A stretch of DNA of 10,781 nt from Actinomycetota bacterium (GTDB taxonomy: Bacteria > Actinomycetota > Acidimicrobiia > IMCC26256 > BP-133): assembly GCA_030838815.1 (NCBI GenBank), contig JAUZEX010000273.1, positions 1 through 10,781 on the forward strand, given 5' to 3'. The notes under the pieces were generated by a model. That model made no database searches. It worked only from the letters and a program-made list of their open reading frames with translations, and had not been told where the DNA came from. The position numbers and the translations under genes are program-made. Positions 6,868 through 10,781 of the stretch are shown here, piece by piece (positions within the stretch are counted from its first letter, which is position 1; every line of letters starts with the position of its first letter).

Positions 6868-8031
6868 TTCCGGAGGGCGGACTGGGGGCGGGAGGGCGGG
6901 GCCGGCCCTGTCTCGACTCCAGCCTTGGAGCTGTACCGGACCTGCGAGGTGGTCGACCTCCACATCGAGACCTTCGTCTGGACGCGGCTTTTCGGCTACG
7001 ACCTCGCCCGGGCCCACGACTCCGGGCCGACGCGGGCCCGCTACCTCGGCCAGGCCGACCTTCCCCGCTTGATCGCGGCCGGGCTGTCCGGCGCGGTCCT
7101 CTCCATTGCCACCAACCCGGGCCGTCGCCGCGGCACCCGGACCGCCACCCTGCTGGCCAATATCGACCGCCTCCGGACGATCGCCTCTTTGCCGTCGCCA
7201 AACACATCAACCTCTAGTTCACCCTCAGCCTCACCGTCACCCTCTGTCTCACAGTCATCCGCCGTCTCGCGGTCACCATGCAGCGCAGGATTTACCCCAC
7301 GCCCCTCAGCCACCGTCGTCGGCGATGCGGGCGGGTACGGGCGGGCCCGGGCAGGGGGGCAGCTGGCGGTCTTCCTGGCCGTGCAGGGCGGCAACGCCTT
7401 CGACACGGCCGGCGACGTACGGCTCCTTCCGGACGGAGCGCTCGTCCGGGTCACCTTGATGCACCTCACCGACTCGGCCTTGGGGGCGACGTCCTCGCCG
7501 CTCGGGCGGAGCCGGGGTCGGGGCCGGTTGACGGCCGCGGGCGGAGCCATGGTCAAGGTCCTCAACGAGCGGCGCATCCTCGTCGACCTCGCCCACGCCG
7601 CCAAGCCGACGTTCTGGGACGCCCTGGCGGTCCACGACCCGGCCCTGCCGCCGGTCGTGTCCCACACCGGCGTCTCCGGGGTGCGGCCGTCGTGGCGGAA
7701 CCTCGACGACGACCAGATCCGTGCCATCGCCGACCGGGGCGGGGTGGTCGGGATCATGTACCACCGCGGCTTCCTCGGCCGCCCGGCCCGGCGGGTCGGG
7801 GCCGAGGCCATCGTCCGCCACCTCGAACACGCCATCGCCGTCGGCGGCGAGGACGTCGCCGCCCTCGGCAGCGACTGGGACGGCCTGATCGTGACCCCCC
7901 GCGACATGCCGACCGCCCTGGACCTCCCCGTCCTCGTGGACCGCATGCTGGCCCGCCACTGGCCGGAGGCCCGGATCCGCCGCGTCCTGGGCGCCAACGC
8001 CCTCCGCCTGATCGCCGCCATCCGCCCCTGA
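6856..8031 (+). CDS. M19 (renal/membrane dipeptidase) family protein with insertion
   Basis: A homologue of M19 dipeptidases, TIM-barrel zinc hydrolases that split dipeptides. Seen: VVDLHIETF (32-40), VFLAVQGGNAFD (172-183), TLMHLTD, LVDLAHA with H247, VVSHTG with H270, ALGSDWDG (D340/D342) and the terminal GANALRL. Two metal-ligand positions differ from the well-studied enzymes: HxD reads H36-x-E38, and the bridging Glu position reads Gln (QGGN, Q177); activity is therefore unsure. Residues 111-151 are a Ser/Pro-rich insertion where relatives have a short loop. The ATG at 6856 lies inside repeat copy 3, and the first 23 residues are Arg/Gly-rich and unlike the family. TTG 6925, giving MELYRTCEVVDLHIE, is a likely alternative. 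Neither has a good ribosome site. It is flanked on both sides by the palindromic repeats and is not in an operon. Confidence 0.82.
   Translation: MERRFRRADWGREGGAGPVSTPALELYRTCEVVDLHIETFVWTRLFGYDLARAHDSGPTRARYLGQADLPRLIAAGLSGAVLSIATNPGRRRGTRTATLLANIDRLRTIASLPSPNTSTSSSPSASPSPSVSQSSAVSRSPCSAGFTPRPSATVVGDAGGYGRARAGGQLAVFLAVQGGNAFDTAGDVRLLPDGALVRVTLMHLTDSALGATSSPLGRSRGRGRLTAAGGAMVKVLNERRILVDLAHAAKPTFWDALAVHDPALPPVVSHTGVSGVRPSWRNLDDDQIRAIADRGGVVGIMYHRGFLGRPARRVGAEAIVRHLEHAIAVGGEDVAALGSDWDGLIVTPRDMPTALDLPVLVDRMLARHWPEARIRRVLGANALRLIAAIRP
7186..7308 (+). repeat. Degenerate Ser/Pro-coding low-complexity insertion
   Basis: In-frame stretch inside the dipeptidase gene encoding 41 residues, 17 Ser and 8 Pro. 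The DNA is visibly less GC-rich than its surroundings and is made of degenerate TCACC/CTCA-like short units. The family-like sequence resumes in the same frame on both sides (NIDRLRTIA before, VVGDAGGY after), so it is an insertion or expansion, not a frameshift. Confidence 0.7.
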
Positions 8032-8033
8032 CC

Positions 8034-8077
8034 CAACCGGCGTTCGTCCACCGCCGATCCAGCGGAAAACGAACGCC
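8034..8077. repeat. Palindromic intergenic repeat, copy 4
   Basis: Arms GGCGTTC at 8039-8045 and GAACGCC at 8071-8077, 39 bases overall, with the inner CCG/CGG kept. It starts just after the dipeptidase stop and may act as its terminator. Confidence 0.85.
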
Positions 8078-8102
8078 AGAACGACGCCCCGGGCCGCTCC
8101 GC

Positions 8103-8143
8103 CCAACCGGCGTTCGTCCACCGCCGATCCAGCGCCGGTTTGG
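8103..8143. repeat. Palindromic intergenic repeat, copy 5 (deleted form)
   Basis: Identical to copy 4 over 33 bases (8102-8134 against 8032-8064), then missing 11 bases so that the right arm is shortened. It still forms a hairpin: CCAACCGGCG (8103-8112) pairs with CGCCGGTTTGG (8133-8143) with one bulged T. It lies 70 bases after copy 4 and four bases beyond the oxygenase stop on the minus strand, so it could terminate transcription from that side. Confidence 0.75.
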
Positions 8144-8146
8144 CGG

Positions 8147-9232
8147 TCAGAGTCGCATGAAGAGGCGGCGTTCGGGCGCCAGCTCGTCGGACGGGTCCGT
8201 GCCGGGCTCGCCGCGTTCGGCCCGGCGGAGGAGGCGGAGGATCCCCTGGCCGAGGACGTCGATCTCGGTGGAGGCGAACTGCTCGCCGCCGAAGCGCTCG
8301 ATGGTCTCGGCCTGGCGGCGGAGGATACGGGCGTCCTGGGCGAAGATCAGGGCGGCCAGTGGAGGCACGAGCGCCTTGATCACGGCGTGGGGCACGCGCA
8401 GGGAGAACGTGACCGCCGAGTGGAGGCGGGTCTGACTCGGGGTGACGGGGGTGAGGGCCGAGGTCACCAGCAGGTGGTTGTCCTCCAGGCGGTACTCGAC
8501 CTGGGCGATCGAGGGCAGCAGGAACCGGTCCCAGTGCTGCACCACTCCACCGCCCGGCGCCAGCAGACGGCCGGCGACGCCCGGGGGCCGGGGCTCGCCG
8601 ATGTACTCGGCCTCGATCCGGTCGGGCCCGGACCGCACCACGACCTCGATCTCCACCGGCGCCCGGCCCGCGCCGCGGAACAGACCGCCGTGGAGGAACG
8701 CCGTGTGGGGAACGTCGAGGGCATTCTCCGCCACCGCGTGGACCGTCCCGGCCGAGACGAGCGAACGCCGCACCGTGTCGTAGCCGGGCTGGTCGACGCA
8801 GGGAAATCGGAATGGCGGCCCGCCCGGAGGTGCTGCCGCGGCACCGGGAAAGACCCACACGAACCCGTCCTGTTCGACGCACTGCAAGGCCTCGGCCGAC
8901 CGTCCCCGCCCACCCGGATCGTCGGCGCACAGCCCCGGGACCGCCCGGCAGGCCCCCGTCCGGTCGAAGCGCCAGCCGTGGTAGCGGCACTGGAGCAGAC
9001 CGTCCCGGAGGCGGCCCAGCGACAGTGGCACGTTGCGGTGCGGACATCGGTCGACCACGGCCGCCACGCGGCCGTCGCCGTCGCGGAACAGGCACAGCGG
9101 CCGGCTGAGGACGGTCCGGGCCAGCGGCCGCCGCCGGCCGAGCTCACTGCTCAGGCAGGCGACGTACCACTCGTCGGGCAGCTCGACGGCCGACGTACGG
9201 CCGGCGGGGCGGGCAGGCCCAGGAGAAACCAC
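8147..9232 (-). CDS. Rieske non-heme iron oxygenase, catalytic subunit
   Basis: A 361-residue oxygenase of the Rieske type (VanA / pheophorbide-oxygenase-like), which uses O2 and electrons from a separate reductase to hydroxylate or demethylate an organic substrate. Rieske cluster ligands are C63-x-H65 (DRCPHRN) and C82-x2-H85 (QCRYHGWRFD). The catalytic iron site is seen in ENALDVPHTAFLH with H176 and H181, bridging D173, and probable third ligand D300 in FAQDARILRRQ. The chain is complete for the family. The start GTG 9232 has no Shine-Dalgarno site but a -10-like box six bases upstream; EWYVACLSSEL just inside is the usual beginning of the fold. No ferredoxin or reductase gene is adjacent. 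The substrate cannot be told from the sequence. Confidence 0.92.
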   Translation of the reverse strand: MVSPGPARPAGRTSAVELPDEWYVACLSSELGRRRPLARTVLSRPLCLFRDGDGRVAAVVDRCPHRNVPLSLGRLRDGLLQCRYHGWRFDRTGACRAVPGLCADDPGGRGRSAEALQCVEQDGFVWVFPGAAAAPPGGPPFRFPCVDQPGYDTVRRSLVSAGTVHAVAENALDVPHTAFLHGGLFRGAGRAPVEIEVVVRSGPDRIEAEYIGEPRPPGVAGRLLAPGGGVVQHWDRFLLPSIAQVEYRLEDNHLLVTSALTPVTPSQTRLHSAVTFSLRVPHAVIKALVPPLAALIFAQDARILRRQAETIERFGGEQFASTEIDVLGQGILRLLRRAERGEPGTDPSDELAPERRLFMRL

Positions 9233-9244
9233 AGCCGGACGCTA
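9232..9244 (-). promoter_or_regulatory. Candidate leaderless promoter of the oxygenase gene
   Basis: On the minus strand TAGCGT (9239-9244) fits TAnnnT and is followed by six bases and then GTG at 9232, the same spacing as at the response regulator. A 12-bp perfect palindrome GCGGCCGGCCGC (9245-9256) lies immediately upstream and could be an operator. Confidence 0.4.
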
Positions 9245-9262
9245 GCGGCCGGCCGCAGCCAC

Positions 9263-9283
9263 CCCGCTGGCGCGGTCAGCGGG
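9263..9283 (-). terminator. Hairpin at the end of the 70-residue protein gene
   Basis: CCCGCTG and CAGCGGG form a perfect 7-bp stem with a 7-base loop, spanning the stop codon of the small gene. No T-run follows. It could end that transcript or serve as a protein site upstream of the oxygenase promoter. Confidence 0.4.
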
Positions 9284-9488
9284 TCTGGGAGGGCGGGGCG
9301 CTGCCACCGGAGCCGGTGGGGCGCATCCCGGCCTTCTTGGCGTCGTCGACGTCGGTGCCGGTCTCGGCGGCGGTGCCGGTGGCGGTGGACTTCGACTTCG
9401 AAGCGGGGCCGTCCGGCTCCTCGGTCTCACCCATGTGCGGCTGCTGGTCGCTCTGCTCGCCGAAGTGCGGGTCCGACTGCGTTCCCAT
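9276..9488 (-). CDS. Small hydrophilic, probably disordered protein (70 aa)
   Basis: I do not recognise this protein. It has 70 residues, no hydrophobic segment and no cysteine; it is rich in Gly, Ser, Thr, Asp, Glu and Gln. The N-terminal third carries a near-repeat, PHFGEQSD and PHMGETEE; the middle has SKSKSTATGTAAETGTD, then DDAKKAG, and the tail is Gly/Ser/Pro. It looks intrinsically disordered. It is taken as real because AAAGGAGG (9493-9500) stands four bases before the ATG, the best ribosome site in the window, and because its composition differs from the Arg/Pro-rich products of shadow frames. A longer open frame continues upstream to 9644 but lacks support. It lies 43 bases ahead of the oxygenase gene on the same strand and is divergent from the NuoF-like gene. 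A stress or cell-envelope role would be a guess. Confidence 0.72.
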   Translation of the reverse strand: MGTQSDPHFGEQSDQQPHMGETEEPDGPASKSKSTATGTAAETGTDVDDAKKAGMRPTGSGGSAPPSQTR

Positions 9489-9564
9489 GACGCCTCCTTT
9501 GGCTCTGGCGGTTCCTGTGAGCACGAGACATACCCGGCCCTGGCCGGTGCCATCCCGGCCCGAC

Positions 9565-9599
9565 CCCCTCCACGCCCATTGCCGGACCGGCTGGAGGGG
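9565..9599. promoter_or_regulatory. Inverted repeat in the divergent 9489-9633 gap
   Basis: CCCCTCCA (9565-9572) and TGGAGGGG (9592-9599) are perfect 8-bp inverted arms around 19 bases, which themselves contain the near-palindrome GCCGGACCGGC (9581-9591). It sits between divergently transcribed genes. It could be an operator, or an RNA hairpin that hides the GGAGGGG ribosome-site-like sequence ahead of the NuoF-like gene. Confidence 0.5.
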
Positions 9600-9633
9600 T
9601 TTGCCAGGATGCCGACCGCGGTACCCCCATGGC

Positions 9634-10781
9634 ATGGCCATCATGACGCGCGTCCTCGATCCCGAACCGGTTCCCAGCCTCGACGCCTACACCGGCGCCG
9701 GCGGCGGCCAGGGACTCGAAGCGGCCCGCAAGCTCGGGCCGTCGGCCACGATCGAGGAGATCGAGGCCTCCGGCCTGCGGGGCCGGGGCGGCGCCGGGTT
9801 CCCCACCGGCCGGAAATGGGCGGCGGTGACGGCCAACCGGGCCCCGGGCCTGCGCCCGTCCGTCGTGGTCAACGCCTCGGAGGGCGAGCCGGGGTCGTTC
9901 AAGGACCGGATGCTCCTGCGCCGCAACCCCTACCGCATCATCGAAGGGGCCATCATCGCCGCCGAGGCCGTCGACGCCGAGCGTGTCGTGTTCGCCCTCA
10001 AGGCCTCCTTCGGCCCGGAGCTGGAGCGCCTCCGCCGGGCCCTGGACGAGATCCAGACGGCGGGTTGGACCGAACTCACCCTCCTCGTCGTCGAGGGCCC
10101 GGCCGAGTACCTCTTCGGCGAGGAGACGGCGCTGCTCGAGGTCGTCGACGGCCGGGAGCCGTTCCCCCGCATCGCCCCGCCCTACCGTCACGGCATCGAC
10201 GACGTCGGGAGCGACCCCGTCTCGGCCGCCGGCTCCGTCATGTCCAACGCCGGCGGGCAGTCCGCCGCCGCCCCCGCCCTGGTCAACAACGCCGAGACGA
10301 TGGCCAACGTCCCCGGCATCCTGGCCCAGGGGGCGGCCTGGTTCCGGGAGGTCGGCACCGCCGAGTCCCCCGGCACGATCGTCTGCACGGTCAGCGGCGG
10401 CGGACGCCGGGCCGGCGTGGCCGAGTTCGCCATGGGCACCCCGCTGGCCGAGGTGATCGAGACGATCGGCGGCCCGGGCGGCCCGCCCGTGAAGGCGGTC
10501 CTGTCCGGCGTGGCCAACCCCTTCCTCCCCGGCGACCGGCTCGACACGCCGGTCACGTACGAGGACATGCAGGCGGCCGGCACCGGCCTCGGCGCGGCCG
10601 GGTTCCTCGTCTTCTCCGACGGGGACGACCTCGCCGCCGTCGCCGCCGGCGTGGCCCGCTTCCTGGCCGTCGAGTCCTGCGGCCAGTGCACCCCCTGCAA
10701 GCAGGACGGCCTGGCCATCGCCGACATCCTCACCCGGGTCGTCTGCGGCGAGGCCCGCCCCGGCGACGCCGATGAGCTCCC
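9634..10781 (+). CDS. NuoF-like NADH/FMN/4Fe-4S subunit, 3' end outside window
   Basis: The first 382 residues of a homologue of NuoF, the NADH-oxidising FMN and iron-sulfur subunit of complex I and of related HoxF/formate-dehydrogenase diaphorases. Seen: Gly-rich FMN/NADH loop LRGRGGAGFPTGRKW (48-62), NASEGEPGSFKDR (80-92), FGEETALLE (161-169), VNNAETMANVP (217-227), an SLBB-like region (about 245-330), and the cluster ligands C349, C352, C355 in ESCGQCTPC. The fourth cysteine would lie beyond the window. ATG 9634 was chosen; ATG 9643 (MTRVLDPEP) is equally possible, and neither has a near ribosome site. No NuoE-type gene lies upstream, and the neighbour is divergent, so it is probably not in a complex I operon. 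It may pair with a ferredoxin or another redox subunit downstream. Confidence 0.88.
   Translation, partial: MAIMTRVLDPEPVPSLDAYTGAGGGQGLEAARKLGPSATIEEIEASGLRGRGGAGFPTGRKWAAVTANRAPGLRPSVVVNASEGEPGSFKDRMLLRRNPYRIIEGAIIAAEAVDAERVVFALKASFGPELERLRRALDEIQTAGWTELTLLVVEGPAEYLFGEETALLEVVDGREPFPRIAPPYRHGIDDVGSDPVSAAGSVMSNAGGQSAAAPALVNNAETMANVPGILAQGAAWFREVGTAESPGTIVCTVSGGGRRAGVAEFAMGTPLAEVIETIGGPGGPPVKAVLSGVANPFLPGDRLDTPVTYEDMQAAGTGLGAAGFLVFSDGDDLAAVAAGVARFLAVESCGQCTPCKQDGLAIADILTRVVCGEARPGDADEL

Noticed and set aside
7186..7308. Compensated double frameshift in the dipeptidase gene
   Set aside because: Family-like residues resume in the same frame on both sides and the other plus-strand frames of the segment do not give the missing family sequence.
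6657..8143. CRISPR array made of the palindromic repeats
   Set aside because: Copies are imperfect, have uneven spacers, are split by a gene of about 1.2 kb, and no cas gene is present.
7041..9095. 684-codon minus-strand frame across the dipeptidase and oxygenase genes
   Set aside because: Arg/Pro-rich translation without recognisable domains; both genes it overlaps have clear catalytic motifs in other frames.
9435..10775. 446-codon plus-strand frame overlapping the NuoF-like gene, including ATG 9609 with a ribosome-like site
   Set aside because: The translation is Arg/Gly/Pro-rich shadow sequence; NuoF motifs are all in the other frame.

Overview
The window is very GC-rich double-stranded bacterial DNA with densely packed genes, strongly G/C-ending codons and many GTG or TTG starts. 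Together with -10 boxes of the TAnnnT type placed directly ahead of start codons and a lipoprotein with a long threonine-rich linker, this suggests a high-GC actinomycete, possibly of the Acidimicrobiia. That placement is inference from style; no marker gene fixes it.

Layout. (1) 34-2452, plus strand: an OmpR-type response regulator, its membrane histidine kinase (4-base overlap) and ribB, the 3,4-dihydroxy-2-butanone 4-phosphate synthase of riboflavin synthesis, apparently one operon. (2) 2464-5255, minus strand: an ABC-2 type exporter (ATPase then permease, overlapping by one base) followed by a formate/nitrite-transporter-family membrane protein that ends 11 bases from the convergent ribB stop. 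(3) 5256-5387: a divergent promoter region. (4) 5388-6626, plus: a secreted, probably lipid-anchored DUF3048 (YerB-type) protein followed by a strong hairpin. (5) 6627-8146: a family of five imperfect palindromic repeats (three before, two after) that brackets an M19-type membrane dipeptidase homologue carrying a serine/proline-rich insertion and changed metal-ligand positions. (6) 8147-9232, minus: a Rieske non-heme iron oxygenase. (7) 9276-9488, minus: a 70-residue hydrophilic protein with a near-perfect ribosome binding site. (8) 9634 to the window end, plus: an orphan NuoF-like NADH/FMN/iron-sulfur protein, cut off by the window edge.

How parts may work together: the two-component system and ribB are co-transcribed on position, which would tie flavin supply to a membrane signal. 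The rest of the window is rich in redox genes (Rieske oxygenase, NuoF-like flavoprotein) that would consume flavin or NADH, but no direct link is shown. No phage genes, transposase, CRISPR array, tRNA or rRNA is visible. The least explained part is the palindromic repeat family around the dipeptidase gene together with the insertion inside that gene.
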